Shown here piece after piece: positions 35,091 to 43,823 of a stretch of DNA of 64,000 nucleotides. The translations under genes were made by a program, and so were the position numbers. The DNA is from Chloroflexota bacterium (GTDB lineage Bacteria; Chloroflexota; Chloroflexia; Chloroflexales; Herpetosiphonaceae). Positions within the stretch are counted from its first letter, which is position 1; each line of letters begins with the position of its first letter. The stretch lies in assembly GCA_020161265.1 (NCBI GenBank), contig JAIUOC010000011.1:186001-250000 (forward strand), read 5' to 3'. The notes below the pieces were generated by a model, which saw only the letters and a list, made by a program, of their open reading frames with translations, was not told the DNA's origin and did not search any database.

Positions 35091-35432
35091 ACGCTGCGAA
35101 CTCCTTCGCTATGAAGACCTCTGCTAATGTGGGTAGTTTAGGCTATCTAGCGCCGAAAAACAAGGGCTTAGCCAGCTGTATTTGATCCACGAAGGACACG
35201 AAGTGCACGAAGAATGGAACCACGAAGCACGCGAAGACCGTGAAGGATGTGAATATCCAGCTTCCCGACCCCCGATCCCTAGCCCCTGACCCCTAATGAC
35301 TATGTTCTCTGCTGTATGTTCTTTGCTCTAAACTTTCATCCTTCATCCTTTTATCAGATGAGCCTCAGTTGCGAGCCATGGCCTGAAATGTGATTAACCG
35401 CTAGAGTAAGGGTGTATCTGAAGGAGGATTCA
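35091..35432. repeat. gap with several boilerplate repeats upstream of a lipoprotein gene
   Basis: 342 bases with GATCCACGAAGGACACGAAGTGCACGAAG (35181-35209), CCACGAAGCACGCGAAG (35219-35235), CCCGACCCCCGATCCCTAGCCCCTGACCCC (35264-35293), TATGTTCTCTGCTGTATGTTCTTTGCTC (35300-35327, inverse of the AGAACATAG element) and CTTTCATCCTTCATCC (35333-35348). No gene. A strong AAGGAGGA at 35421 belongs to the following gene. Confidence 0.6.
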
Positions 35433-36968
35433 ATGCGTTCTTTGAAATATATGAGTTTGGCGTTATTGCTAGTAGCCTGCGGTGGCCAAAGCCCAACAAC
35501 GACCACTCCAGCAGCAACGACCAATTTACCAGCCCAAGCCACCGCCACCATCCAAACTGGCTCGGCAGCAACGAGCATTCCCACAACCGCGCCGCAAGCG
35601 ACGGTTGCCACGGCTAATCAAATTAACTTGAGTGCGCCGCCCGCCGATGCCGTGCTAACCGATTCGGTGCGCGTGGCAGGCACAATCGTGTTCACGCCAT
35701 TCGAAAAAACCTTGCGCCTCGTGATTCAAACCAACGACGGCAATATTCTGTATGAGGGGCCAATTAATACCACTGGCGAATATGGCAGCAGCGCAACCTT
35801 CGATGTGACCGTGCCAATCGTCGCAGCAGCAAGTGGTCCAGGTGTAATCAAGGTGATCGAAGATGATATGAGCGGCGAATTGCCCTATCGCACAATTGCC
35901 GAACAACCAGTCCAATTTAGCTCAACTTCTGCCGAGCCAAGCCCTGCCGAGCCAAGAATTTTGATCGAATTGACTGAGCCAGCGATGCATGCTGTCGTTG
36001 GTAATCCATTGAATTTCAAAGGCACGCTCTCGGCAATGCCTTTTGAAAAAAATGTGGTGATCGAAGTCTATGATAGTGAATTGCATTTGCTCGGCCAGAC
36101 CAGCGTGATTGCTGATGGCGAATATGGCTCAGCCGGAACATTCAGCGGCAGTATCAATTTTCAAGCACCTTTGAGCAGCCGCATCGGTCGGATTGTAGCC
36201 TATACAACATCGCCCAAAGATGGTTCAGTCGTTGGGCGTGACGAAGCAACTCTGACGTTGCCTGCTTGGAATGGCACAGGCGCATATTTGGCCCAACCTG
36301 CGCCCGAAACCAGTGCCTTCTTGCCACTGCATGTTGAAGCAGTCGGTTTGAACAGCGATAATTACACCGTGCGTTTGCGCTACGCCGACGGCACCCTGTT
36401 GGAAAACAAGACCCAAGCCTACAACGGTTATTTGGCGTTGAGTTTGATGTGGGACAAAAATCCACCCATTTTACCCAACCAAGGCGCAATTTTAGAGTTG
36501 GTCAAGGCTGATGGCACGGTTGAATTAAGCCAAAATCTGTATATGCAAGATCTGACCAGCCAACCGACCACGAGCGTCGAAGTCTCTTGGTTAGCTGGCG
36601 AAGGCTCAATCAACGGGGTTCGAACCTTACCAAAAACCTCAAGTGTCGCTAGCGCTGCCCTACGTGAATTGGTTTGGGGGCCAGTTGGTGAAGATTCAGC
36701 CTATAGCACAGCGATTCCTAGCCCCAAAATTATTGCCGATTACACTGGTGATAAAACCGGCTGGACTGGGCGGGTGCATCTACGCTCAGTGCGGATCGAA
36801 GGCGATACCGCCTACGTCGATTGGAGTCGCGAAATGCGAGCATGGGGCGGCGGGTCAATGCTACTTGAATCACTACAAGCTCAAGTGGACCTAACGCTCA
36901 AGCAATTTCCCCAAGTCAAAAATGTCGTTATGACCGTTGAAGGCAGTGAAGAAGTGCTCCAACCTTAA
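35433..36968 (+). CDS. lipoprotein with two Gmad2-like Ig domains and a C-terminal GerMN domain
   Basis: 511 residues from ATG 35433, eight bases after AAGGAGGA; GTG 35412 upstream is not needed. A lipoprotein signal ends in LLLVAC, followed by a Thr/Ala-rich tether. Two related Ig-like domains of the Gmad2 type follow (~65-160 and ~175-270; compare the shared TPFEKTLRLVIQ and MPFEKNVVIEVYD). A further beta-rich region comes next. Last is a GerMN domain (~400-511: AALRELVWGP, VRIEGDTAYVDWSREM, QVDLTLKQFPQVKNVVMTVEG). GerMN and Gmad2 domains are commonly paired in surface lipoproteins of non-sporulating bacteria too. Exact role unknown; probably envelope-associated. Confidence 0.85.
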   Translation: MRSLKYMSLALLLVACGGQSPTTTTPAATTNLPAQATATIQTGSAATSIPTTAPQATVATANQINLSAPPADAVLTDSVRVAGTIVFTPFEKTLRLVIQTNDGNILYEGPINTTGEYGSSATFDVTVPIVAAASGPGVIKVIEDDMSGELPYRTIAEQPVQFSSTSAEPSPAEPRILIELTEPAMHAVVGNPLNFKGTLSAMPFEKNVVIEVYDSELHLLGQTSVIADGEYGSAGTFSGSINFQAPLSSRIGRIVAYTTSPKDGSVVGRDEATLTLPAWNGTGAYLAQPAPETSAFLPLHVEAVGLNSDNYTVRLRYADGTLLENKTQAYNGYLALSLMWDKNPPILPNQGAILELVKADGTVELSQNLYMQDLTSQPTTSVEVSWLAGEGSINGVRTLPKTSSVASAALRELVWGPVGEDSAYSTAIPSPKIIADYTGDKTGWTGRVHLRSVRIEGDTAYVDWSREMRAWGGGSMLLESLQAQVDLTLKQFPQVKNVVMTVEGSEEVLQP

Positions 36969-37003
36969 ATTCTCGCTCCCCTAGTGAGGTTTAAACGCGC
37001 ACA

Positions 37004-37045
37004 GGTTGACGACTGGATATCAATTCATATTCCCAGTCGTCAACC
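37004..37045. terminator. 13-bp hairpin between convergent genes
   Basis: GGTTGACGACTGG (37004-37016) and CCAGTCGTCAACC (37033-37045) are perfectly complementary with a 16-base AT-rich loop. It lies between the lipoprotein gene and the convergent acetyltransferase gene. No T-run; bidirectional termination is inferred. Confidence 0.55.
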
Positions 37046-37160
37046 ACCTGTCGCCGCTTGAGCCGATATATGCAATCGCTAGCCATTTGGCGAAATTCAG
37101 GCCTAAAGGTTTGTGGTGTTGGTAAGCTATATTCAGCTTCTCAGATCATGCTTTATTCAT

Positions 37161-37691
37161 TTATAATAGCTGATCAAGCTCGGCTAGCATTGCCACTCGT
37201 GCGGTTGCGGGCAAACCTGCGGCAATATGACTTTGGGCAATCGCAGTTAATTCAGGCCCGCATTCAGCCGCAGTAAGCGCCCGAAAGCCCAAACGCGCAT
37301 AAAACAGGGCATTCCAAGCAATATCGTTGAAGGTCAATAAGCTCATGTGGCGATAACCCTGTTGTTTGCCCCATGCTGCCACAGCCTTAATCAACCCTCT
37401 GCCTACGCCACGCTGCCCATGATCGGGGTGGACATCCAGTTCGCTTAGATAAACCTCGCCATCGACGATTCTCGCCAACGCAAAGCCTACAGGCGTAGCA
37501 TCAGCATCAATGGCAACCCACACGCCATCCCGATCAACATAAGCTTGCAAATCGTCGATGGTTGCTGGTGGCCAGGCGGCGATAAAGGCATGCTGGGTGG
37601 GCAAAAAAAGCTGGGCGGCGGCAACTTCAATCGCTGGCAACAAGCTTAATTCAGCCTGAGTTGGCCGACGAATTGTATAATTTGGCTGCAT
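37161..37691 (-). CDS. GNAT family N-acetyltransferase
   Basis: 176 residues from ATG 37691 with GAGGTAGG ahead. GCN5-type acetyltransferase. The acetyl-CoA motif is VHPDHGQRGVGRGLIKAVAAWGKQQGY; the substrate side has YLSELDVHP, and the C-terminal NALFYARLGFRAL is the typical beta6 region. Substrate unknown. Confidence 0.88.
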   Translation of the reverse strand: MQPNYTIRRPTQAELSLLPAIEVAAAQLFLPTQHAFIAAWPPATIDDLQAYVDRDGVWVAIDADATPVGFALARIVDGEVYLSELDVHPDHGQRGVGRGLIKAVAAWGKQQGYRHMSLLTFNDIAWNALFYARLGFRALTAAECGPELTAIAQSHIAAGLPATARVAMLAELDQLL

Positions 37692-37731
37692 TAACCTACC
37701 TCACAAACGTATGCTAGCAATTGCCAAGGCT

Positions 37732-37765
37732 AAAAAAACTCCCTTGGCCTATTGACCAAAGGAGT
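37732..37765 (-). terminator. Rho-independent terminator
   Basis: On the minus strand ACTCCTTTGG pairs with CCAAGGGAGT (ten pairs, one wobble), followed by TTTTTTT. It ends the 37782-38486 gene just before the acetyltransferase gene, so the two are separate transcription units. Confidence 0.88.
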
Positions 37766-37781
37766 GAGACCCACTTCAGAT

Positions 37782-38486
37782 TTAGGCTGTTGGTGGGCGC
37801 AGATAGGTGCGATCGGGCAAGCTGGCTAGCTCACTTTCCTCATTTTCAGCATCATCTTCTAAAACAGGCATAGGTGCTTGAAAGCGATGCAAGGCTTCGA
37901 GCACTTTGCTGACATTCTGCATCAAATCGCGAATTTCTTGGCGTAGCTCGTGTTCTTCGTGCAATGCTTCGCCAAAAGGCCACGATTGACGGCCAGTGAC
38001 CGTGCCAACAAAGGCCATATATTCGCCAGTGAAATGCAATTGCACATCAATATCGAGCGGCTGAAAATCAAAGGTTTTTTCTTTAGTTGCGGTCTGAATT
38101 GCTTCGGTCAATTGGGGAATATTGACCACATTGAAGCGCTGTTCTTCAGTTAATGGAATGGCATAGGTCAGATCAAAATCGAGATCAACGTTGTAGGCAC
38201 AGCCTTCAATCGCGTGCAAACATGGCTCATCACTATCATGATAGAGCGCACAAATTGCATCGCTGCCCATCACTGAAATAGCCGTAAGCGCCGCATCCCA
38301 AGTAAAACTAATCGTCGCGACCACATGTTCCATATGTTGATCGCGCTGCTTGGCAGGTTGGCAACTAATGCTCAACGTCCGCGCTAAAGAATGCGGATCT
38401 AGCTGTTCCTGCGAAAATTGAATCGCCAAACCTGCTCGCTCCGCCTCGCTAATTAATACCGTAACCACCGCTTCATACGTTAACAT
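37782..38486 (-). CDS. uncharacterised 234-residue protein
   Basis: ATG 38486 after GAAAGGAG. No family recognised. Soluble, acidic C-terminal tail (VLEDDAENEESELASL). The middle has alternating strands (VATISFTWDAALTAISVMG, VDLDFDLTYAIPL, DIDVQLHFTGEYMAFVG) followed by a helical stretch near 185-215 (EEHELRQEIRDLMQNVSKVLEALHRF) that may be coiled coil. It might be a binding or structural protein. Its own terminator and start signal show it is a real single-gene unit. Confidence 0.75.
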   Translation of the reverse strand: MLTYEAVVTVLISEAERAGLAIQFSQEQLDPHSLARTLSISCQPAKQRDQHMEHVVATISFTWDAALTAISVMGSDAICALYHDSDEPCLHAIEGCAYNVDLDFDLTYAIPLTEEQRFNVVNIPQLTEAIQTATKEKTFDFQPLDIDVQLHFTGEYMAFVGTVTGRQSWPFGEALHEEHELRQEIRDLMQNVSKVLEALHRFQAPMPVLEDDAENEESELASLPDRTYLRPPTA

Positions 38487-38580
38487 CTTCGCTCCTTTCA
38501 GCGAGGCTTGTTTCGTTCATGGTCATTATAGCACTCTCGACCATGAGCAAAGGGGCTAGAGTTGCTCAATTAACGTCACA

Positions 38581-38601
38581 TAGGGGCCATAACAGCCCCT
38601 A
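38581..38601. terminator. small hairpin downstream of the 326-residue lipoprotein gene
   Basis: TAGGGGC (38581-38587) pairs with GCCCCTA (38595-38601), with a seven-base loop. It sits 30 bases beyond the lipoprotein stop on the minus strand. There is no T-run, so activity is uncertain. Confidence 0.4.
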
Positions 38602-38630
38602 GCAGCAAAAGCTCCCGTTACTGGAAACCT

Positions 38631-39611
38631 CTAAATATCGCAACCTTGGGTTAATGTTTGAATCAGCACTGTCGCTGGGCCGCTTGCTTGCAAATAGCCA
38701 CTATTCAAGCGCCAGATGTCGGCTCGCTGACTTGCCCCATAACAGCCAACCCACATGGCCTTGGTATCAGCCAAGATAATTGTCTGCAAAAAGGCCGCCG
38801 CCTCGGTTTCAACTGGCGTTACATTGACATAGACGCTCAGTTGGTTGCTTTGGCGTAAGTTATCGGGCACGCTTGGCAAGGTTCCTTCAACCCACGTTTC
38901 AGCCGTTTTAGCTTGATCATCCTGAGCTAAGCCAGCGTAATAGCCAAACAATACCTCAGGAATTGTGGTTTGCTGGCTAAGCGCTAGTTGCTCAAGTGGC
39001 GTGCCACATTCCCGCGCCTGCTGATCAAGCACTCCCAACACATCATTGGTGGTGGTTGGTATGGAGTTGCTTGAGCTTAATTGCCATGGGCTATTGACAT
39101 CAGCCCGGGTTGCGAGATAGCAAGCAGTATCCGCCCGCGCACCACCATCGCTCATCCCCAACAACACAATCCCTGCCATGCGTGCTTCGGTTTGGCTTGC
39201 GTTGTAGGTTGGCGCAGTCACCAAGCCTACCACTAAATCGATGCCAAAGAAACTCGCGCTAAACCCGCCTTGATCAATGCCGCCTGGTGGAGTCGCCCAA
39301 TAGCGATAGGCCCGTTCATACTCGCCACGATTGAGCGCATTGATCAGCGAGCGAAAGAGCTTAACTGGCGTTGTTTGATCATCAAAGGCATTGGGTTGAG
39401 GCAGCGTATCTAGCGGAGTTGCCGCGCTCGTCGTTGGGCTGGCCACCGCCGGAGTTGCCTCGCTCGTCGTTGGGCTGGCCACCGCTAGCGCTTGGGTTGG
39501 GCTAGCCTCAGGTTGCACAGGAACCCCAACGGTTGGCGCTGGAACTTGATTAGCGCAACCAGCCAAAACCAGCAGCGCCAGCAACCACCCGCGCCGTAAA
39601 AAGACCTTCAT
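38631..39611 (-). CDS. uncharacterised lipoprotein with repeated Ala/Ser/Pro/Thr tether
   Basis: 326 residues, ATG 39611 after AAAGGAG. A lipoprotein signal with lipobox LAGC (Cys at ~19). A low-complexity tether to ~75 contains two copies of AVASPTTS(E/A)ATP, coded by a 36-bp direct repeat. The globular part (80-326) carries NALNRGEYERAYRYW, a pattern common in lipoproteins with an NTF2-like or DUF4878-like fold, and two cysteine pairs. Function unknown; surface-exposed. Confidence 0.8.
   Translation of the reverse strand: MKVFLRRGWLLALLVLAGCANQVPAPTVGVPVQPEASPTQALAVASPTTSEATPAVASPTTSAATPLDTLPQPNAFDDQTTPVKLFRSLINALNRGEYERAYRYWATPPGGIDQGGFSASFFGIDLVVGLVTAPTYNASQTEARMAGIVLLGMSDGGARADTACYLATRADVNSPWQLSSSNSIPTTTNDVLGVLDQQARECGTPLEQLALSQQTTIPEVLFGYYAGLAQDDQAKTAETWVEGTLPSVPDNLRQSNQLSVYVNVTPVETEAAAFLQTIILADTKAMWVGCYGASQRADIWRLNSGYLQASGPATVLIQTLTQGCDI
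39415..39486. repeat. 36-bp tandem repeat inside the lipoprotein gene
   Basis: Bases 39415-39450 and 39451-39486 are nearly identical copies (two differences seen) of a 36-base unit that codes for a 12-residue repeat in the surface tether. Copy-number changes would stay in frame. Confidence 0.8.
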
Positions 39612-39624
39612 CGATCAAACTCCT

Positions 39625-40179
39625 TTATTTTTTCCAGGTCGTTTTGCTTTGCCAGTCGCTACGAGCCAAAGGCTTGGGAGTAACCGCAGGCTTGCCAACA
39701 TACAAAAATCCCAACAGTTTGGTTGGAGCTTCAAAACCCACAGTTTTGGCAACAATCTCGTGCGTGCCAATCGGGCCACTCGACCATTTAGCAGCTAAAC
39801 CAAGATGCGCCGCCATGAGGTGGGCATTTTGTACAGCCATGGCGACGGCAGCCAATTCTTCCCATTCGGGATTTTTGGGCTGTGGCTGCATGCCCAGGGC
39901 AATCCAAACCGGGGCCATCCAGACTTTATCGCGCTGTTTGGCCTCTTGAAATGGATCGCCTTGAGCGGCTGCAACCAGCGCCGCGCCTAATTCGGCACGA
40001 GCTTCGCCGCTATAAACCACAAAGCGCCAAGGCTCAGTCACACCATGGCTGGGAGCCAAGGTTGCTGCCTGTAGAATTAATTCAATTGCCGAGCGCTCGA
40101 TTGGCTCAGGCGAAACTTCTTTCAAGCCATATGATCGGCGTTGGGCTAAAAAGGCCAAAACTTCGTTGCTGGTTGCCAT
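39625..40179 (-). CDS. nitroreductase family protein
   Basis: 184 residues. ATG 40179 lies after GAGG; TTG at 40185 is less likely. FMN-dependent nitroreductase fold: RRSYGLKEVSPEPI at the start, LILQAATLAPSHGVTEPWRFVV (FMN contact), and the C-terminal VGKPAVTPKP. Closest in layout to YdjA-like, small single-domain members. Substrate unknown; electrons from NAD(P)H. Confidence 0.88.
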   Translation of the reverse strand: MATSNEVLAFLAQRRSYGLKEVSPEPIERSAIELILQAATLAPSHGVTEPWRFVVYSGEARAELGAALVAAAQGDPFQEAKQRDKVWMAPVWIALGMQPQPKNPEWEELAAVAMAVQNAHLMAAHLGLAAKWSSGPIGTHEIVAKTVGFEAPTKLLGFLYVGKPAVTPKPLARSDWQSKTTWKK

Positions 40180-40227
40180 TACCAAACCTCACGAACTAAA
40201 ATCAGTTACTGTAAAGAGTAGCATGAA

Positions 40228-40728
40228 TCAGCGATCATGCGATTTCCAGCCAAAGGCTTGGGCTTCCCAACTCAGCAAATCACCCTCAATATGCTCCTGA
40301 CAACCAAGTTGCTCGAGCATCAACATAATTTGGGCACGATGATGCATGCTATGGGTAATTAAATGGCCGATCGTGCCGCCATAAGTTTTTTGAACTGGCG
40401 GATCATCCAATACATCAGCATACACAGCATCCCAGCGTTGCTCACGGCTGATCGTGCGGGCAATTGCGGCAAAATCGCGGCCTGCATTACTCAAGCGTTG
40501 CAGTAAGCCCTCAATTGAGGTATCGGTTAGATCGCGCACAGGCCGTTCGGCCATGAGATCGCACCAACTCTCCATGTTTTCGATGATATGCTCAAAACAC
40601 TCGCGTAAACTCCGCTGATCGATTGCAAATTGCTGATCAAGTTGGGCTGGGCTGAGGCTTTGCGCTTGCAGTAATAATTGGCGGGTCGTCCACACATCAT
40701 GGCCAAGCAAACGATCTAACAAATCCAT
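40228..40728 (-). CDS. DinB/YfiT-family four-helix metalloprotein
   Basis: 166 residues from ATG 40728 after AAGGA. DinB-like bundle: early HDVWTTRQLL, the central RECFEHIIENMESW with a His, and the C-terminal HLITHSMHHRAQIMLML carrying the His pair typical of the metal site. Members act as thiol-S-transferases or damage-induced proteins of unknown activity. No operon partner is evident beyond the neighbouring minus-strand genes. Confidence 0.87.
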   Translation of the reverse strand: MDLLDRLLGHDVWTTRQLLLQAQSLSPAQLDQQFAIDQRSLRECFEHIIENMESWCDLMAERPVRDLTDTSIEGLLQRLSNAGRDFAAIARTISREQRWDAVYADVLDDPPVQKTYGGTIGHLITHSMHHRAQIMLMLEQLGCQEHIEGDLLSWEAQAFGWKSHDR

Positions 40729-40773
40729 CGCGCATCCTTATTAACTAAAATTATCCGAATCAAAAGTATCCAG

Positions 40774-41304
40774 CTACCAAACTTCACCCTCGCGCCATTC
40801 GGCTGAGATCGGTGCATCCAGATCGAGCAGACCGGTTTTGGGCAAACGTAAAATCATCACTTCCTCACCTGGAGTTGGCTCAATCCCTTGCTCGGTGCGA
40901 ATCGACAACGGCCCGCGCCAGAGTTCCCAACCAAGTCGCTGATAAAACGCCGCATCCGATGGGCTAAGCGCGGCTAGCTCAAAATCGTTGATCGCCTTGG
41001 CTAAATGACGCAAGACGTGGCTGGCATAGCCCTTTTTCTGATGATCGGGATGGGTGGCGACGGCTTCGATATAGGCAGTACGGCGGGGAGCTTCGTCGCC
41101 AATTTGCAACCAGCGCTCAACCCACATCGCATGGCTAACTAGCGCTGAGTCAAGCCAACCCAAGACATGAACTGGATTTTCATAAATCAGCGATGAAGAA
41201 AAATCTTCTTCATAGGCCAAACTACACAGTTCTAAAATCGCCTGTGCTTCATCAGTGGTTAAATCGGCACTTTTGCAAATTTGCAGGGTTAATTCGCCAG
41301 CCAT
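40774..41304 (-). CDS. GNAT acetyltransferase resembling aminoglycoside 2'-N-acetyltransferase
   Basis: 176 residues. I take ATG 41304, preceded by GGAAGGA; an in-frame start at 41325 is weaker. GNAT fold with acetyl-CoA motif VATHPDHQKKGYASHVLRHL. The overall rhythm matches AAC(2') enzymes: an early CSLAYEEDFS, YIEAVATHP, LSPSDAAFYQRLGWELWRGP and the C-terminal ISAEWREGEVW. The actinobacterial AAC(2') proteins end in a very similar WRxGxVW. Whether it acts on aminoglycosides is not shown by sequence alone. Confidence 0.82.
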   Translation of the reverse strand: MAGELTLQICKSADLTTDEAQAILELCSLAYEEDFSSSLIYENPVHVLGWLDSALVSHAMWVERWLQIGDEAPRRTAYIEAVATHPDHQKKGYASHVLRHLAKAINDFELAALSPSDAAFYQRLGWELWRGPLSIRTEQGIEPTPGEEVMILRLPKTGLLDLDAPISAEWREGEVW

Positions 41305-41421
41305 TGCAGCATCCTTCCAAATCAAAAAAGCCTAGGCAAGCCTAGCATAGCCTGAGCAAATTGGCGTGCAACTCAAGGCCGATTGGGGTGGTGCAAATCG
41401 CCTGCTGCTGGCGCGAAAGCA

Positions 41422-41453
41422 TTACCGCCTAAGCTAGCGTTGTGTAGTATACT
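41422..41453 (+). promoter_or_regulatory. possible promoter of the 41497 gene
   Basis: TATACT at 41448-41453 is a good -10 match. TTACCG at 41422-41427 is a weak -35 with a long (20-base) spacing. The element supports the start at 41497 rather than the longer reading frame from 41383. Confidence 0.35.
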
Positions 41454-41496
41454 AAGCCACAACGCTATTCTATTCTTCTCTAGCTGGTGTGCTGCT

Positions 41497-42054
41497 ATGA
41501 CGAACGCTGCGTACACACGCCTAAAACCGCAGATCATCACCGGTCGCCGGATTCTGCTGACGGCTTTTGTTACCCCGAATGACGATTATTTCGAGCCGCC
41601 TGACGGATGGATCGACCCGATTGAAGTTGCGCTCTATGGCAATAGTTTTGGCTGTAATTTGGCAACGCCCAATGGCAACAAGCGCTATATCGATTCCTAC
41701 AACCGCGATGAGGTTTTGTGGACGACCAATAGTTTGATGCAGAATTGCCAGTTGCGGCCAGATTGGGGCTACTCCAATAATTCAACCCTTGATCTTAGCC
41801 GCTTGGCTCGGTTTGTTGGGCGGTTTACCAAGGCATGTGTGGCAATCTATCGCCATAATCATCCACCAGTTACGGTTGGGATGGCAATTATTCCTGCTCA
41901 AGGGCTACAATTGCTCGATAGTCAGACCAATTCGCCATTTGGGCCGTTGGTAACCCAAGCGCGGGTGGTGGCGCAAACGGCGCTTGAGGCAGGAGCCGAC
42001 GAGCGTTTGCTGCAAACGATTCGCGATGGTTTATTATCTATTGCAGGCAGCTAA
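41497..42054 (+). CDS. uncharacterised 185-residue protein
   Basis: I place the start at ATG 41497 (MTNAAYTRLKP), because the longer frame from 41383 runs through a probable promoter. No family recognised. Soluble, mixed alpha/beta, with FVTPNDDYFEPPDGWIDPIEVALYGNSFGCNL and IYRHNHPPVTVGMAIIPA as the distinctive blocks. Lies directly upstream of the mutase gene in the same direction (43 bases), so possibly co-transcribed; no functional link can be named. Confidence 0.65.
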   Translation: MTNAAYTRLKPQIITGRRILLTAFVTPNDDYFEPPDGWIDPIEVALYGNSFGCNLATPNGNKRYIDSYNRDEVLWTTNSLMQNCQLRPDWGYSNNSTLDLSRLARFVGRFTKACVAIYRHNHPPVTVGMAIIPAQGLQLLDSQTNSPFGPLVTQARVVAQTALEAGADERLLQTIRDGLLSIAGS

Positions 42055-42097
42055 AATGGTAGCTCAGTTAGCGCTCGCAGACACACCGAGGTGATTG

Positions 42098-43663
42098 ATG
42101 GGCAGTCAAATTACAACTGATGCTGGCATTCCGGTTGAGCCAATTTATCGTGATAACGACCGCCAGCCCGAACCTGATGCTGGCCAGTTTCCCTATACCC
42201 GCGGCATTTACCCCACGATGTATCGAGGCCGTTTGTGGACGATGCGTCAATATGCTGGCTTTGCTTCGGCCCACGAAACCAACGAACGCTTCCGCTATTT
42301 GCTCGACCAAGGCCAAATGGGGCTTTCCGTCGCCTTTGATCTACCAACCCAGCTTGGGCTCGACTCGGATGATCCACGGGCTGAGGGCGAGGTTGGCAAG
42401 GTCGGGGTGGCAATTGATTCAATCGACGATATGGCAACCTTATTCGCTGGCATTCCGCTAGATAAAGTTAGCACCTCGATGACGATTAATGCGCCCGCCA
42501 GTGTGCTGTTGTTGTTGTATGAGTTGGTTGGCGCTCAACAAGGCGCGGCCTCGAAAACGCTCACGGGCACAATTCAAAATGATATTCTCAAGGAATACGC
42601 TGCGCGTGGAACCTATATCTTTCCGCCACGGCCTTCGATGCGGCTGATTACCGATACCTTTGCCTATTGCGCCGAGCGGATTCCCCGCTGGAACACGATT
42701 AGCATCAGCGGCTATCATATTCGCGAGGCAGGCGCAACGGCGGTGCAAGAATTGGCCTTTACCTTGGCCAACGGCATTGCCTACGTTCAGGGCGCGATTG
42801 ATGCTGGCTTGCATGTCGATGAATTTGGCCCACGTTTATCGTTCTTCTTCAATGCCCACAACAATTTCTTTGAAGAAATCGCCAAATTTCGTGCTGCTCG
42901 CCGCATGTGGGCCACAATTATGCGTGAGCGTTTTGGTGCAACCGATGAACGGGCCTTGACCTTGCGCTTCCACACTCAAACTGGCGGCTCGACCTTAACC
43001 TCACAGCAACCACTCAACAACGTGGTGCGGGTAACTTTGCAAGCCTTGGCGGCGGTGATGGGCGGCACGCAATCGCTGCACACCAACGGCTTTGATGAAG
43101 CGCTTTCGTTGCCCACCACCGAAGCTGCAACCCTCGCCTTGCGCACCCAACAAGTCATCGCCTATGAAAGTGGTGTGACAGCTAGCGCCGATCCCTTGGG
43201 TGGTTCGTATTTGGTCGAAAGCATGACCGACGAGATTGAGCAACGCGCCTTGGAATTAATTCGGCATATCGACGATTTGGGCGGCGCAGTGCGGGCTGTC
43301 GAAGATGGTTTCGTGCAAGCGCAAATTATGGATACCGCCTACGAGTATCAAAATCGGGTCGAAAGTGGAGAGCAACTGGTGATCGGGGTCAACAAATTTG
43401 TAACCGATGATGCGCCAGTGCCAATCTTCAAGCCCAACGAAGCGGTAGCCGCCGAACAATGTGCCAAATTGACCAAACTGCGGGCCGAGCGCGATCAAGC
43501 GGCGGTTGATGCGGCTTTGGCCGATTTGCAACGCGCCGCCGAGGGCAGTGCCAATGTGCTCTATCCAATGCGCGAAGCCTTGAGCCAACGGGCAACTGTT
43601 GGCGAGGTTTGTGGCGTATTGCGCCGAATTTGGGGAGAATATCGACCTGATGTGGCGATCTAA
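42098..43663 (+). CDS. methylmalonyl-CoA mutase, large-chain catalytic domain
   Basis: 521 residues, ATG 42098 six bases after GAGGTG. B12-dependent acyl-CoA mutase TIM barrel without the C-terminal cobalamin-binding domain: [52 protein letters not shown] and [19 protein letters not shown]. The B12 domain must come from a separate small subunit not in this window. It interconverts (R)-methylmalonyl-CoA and succinyl-CoA, or a close analogue such as 2-hydroxyisobutyryl- or isobutyryl-CoA. The specificity-setting residues were not assessed. Confidence 0.93.
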   Translation: MGSQITTDAGIPVEPIYRDNDRQPEPDAGQFPYTRGIYPTMYRGRLWTMRQYAGFASAHETNERFRYLLDQGQMGLSVAFDLPTQLGLDSDDPRAEGEVGKVGVAIDSIDDMATLFAGIPLDKVSTSMTINAPASVLLLLYELVGAQQGAASKTLTGTIQNDILKEYAARGTYIFPPRPSMRLITDTFAYCAERIPRWNTISISGYHIREAGATAVQELAFTLANGIAYVQGAIDAGLHVDEFGPRLSFFFNAHNNFFEEIAKFRAARRMWATIMRERFGATDERALTLRFHTQTGGSTLTSQQPLNNVVRVTLQALAAVMGGTQSLHTNGFDEALSLPTTEAATLALRTQQVIAYESGVTASADPLGGSYLVESMTDEIEQRALELIRHIDDLGGAVRAVEDGFVQAQIMDTAYEYQNRVESGEQLVIGVNKFVTDDAPVPIFKPNEAVAAEQCAKLTKLRAERDQAAVDAALADLQRAAEGSANVLYPMREALSQRATVGEVCGVLRRIWGEYRPDVAI

Positions 43664-43823
43664 GGGTGTTGTTTTAGCAAGTGTGGTGGTGATCGTGCTG
43701 ATCATCACCACACTTGCCCCAAATCTATTTGAGCAGATTGATGGCAACGTTGGCAGTTATCTGATGGTTGGCGTTGCGTTGGCGGCGGTTGCTGCTTGGT
43801 GGTGGCGACGCAAACAAGCCTAG
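43650..43823 (+). CDS. small two-helix membrane protein
   Basis: 57 residues from ATG 43650, overlapping the mutase stop by 14 bases. Two hydrophobic helices ([17 protein letters not shown] and [17 protein letters not shown]) and a positively charged end RRKQA. GGGGAG lies 12 bases upstream, a long spacing. Overlap, hydrophobic pattern and a clean stop favour a real small gene. The 3' end overlaps the convergent recQ by four bases. Function unknown. Confidence 0.5.
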   Translation: MWRSKGVVLASVVVIVLIITTLAPNLFEQIDGNVGSYLMVGVALAAVAAWWWRRKQA

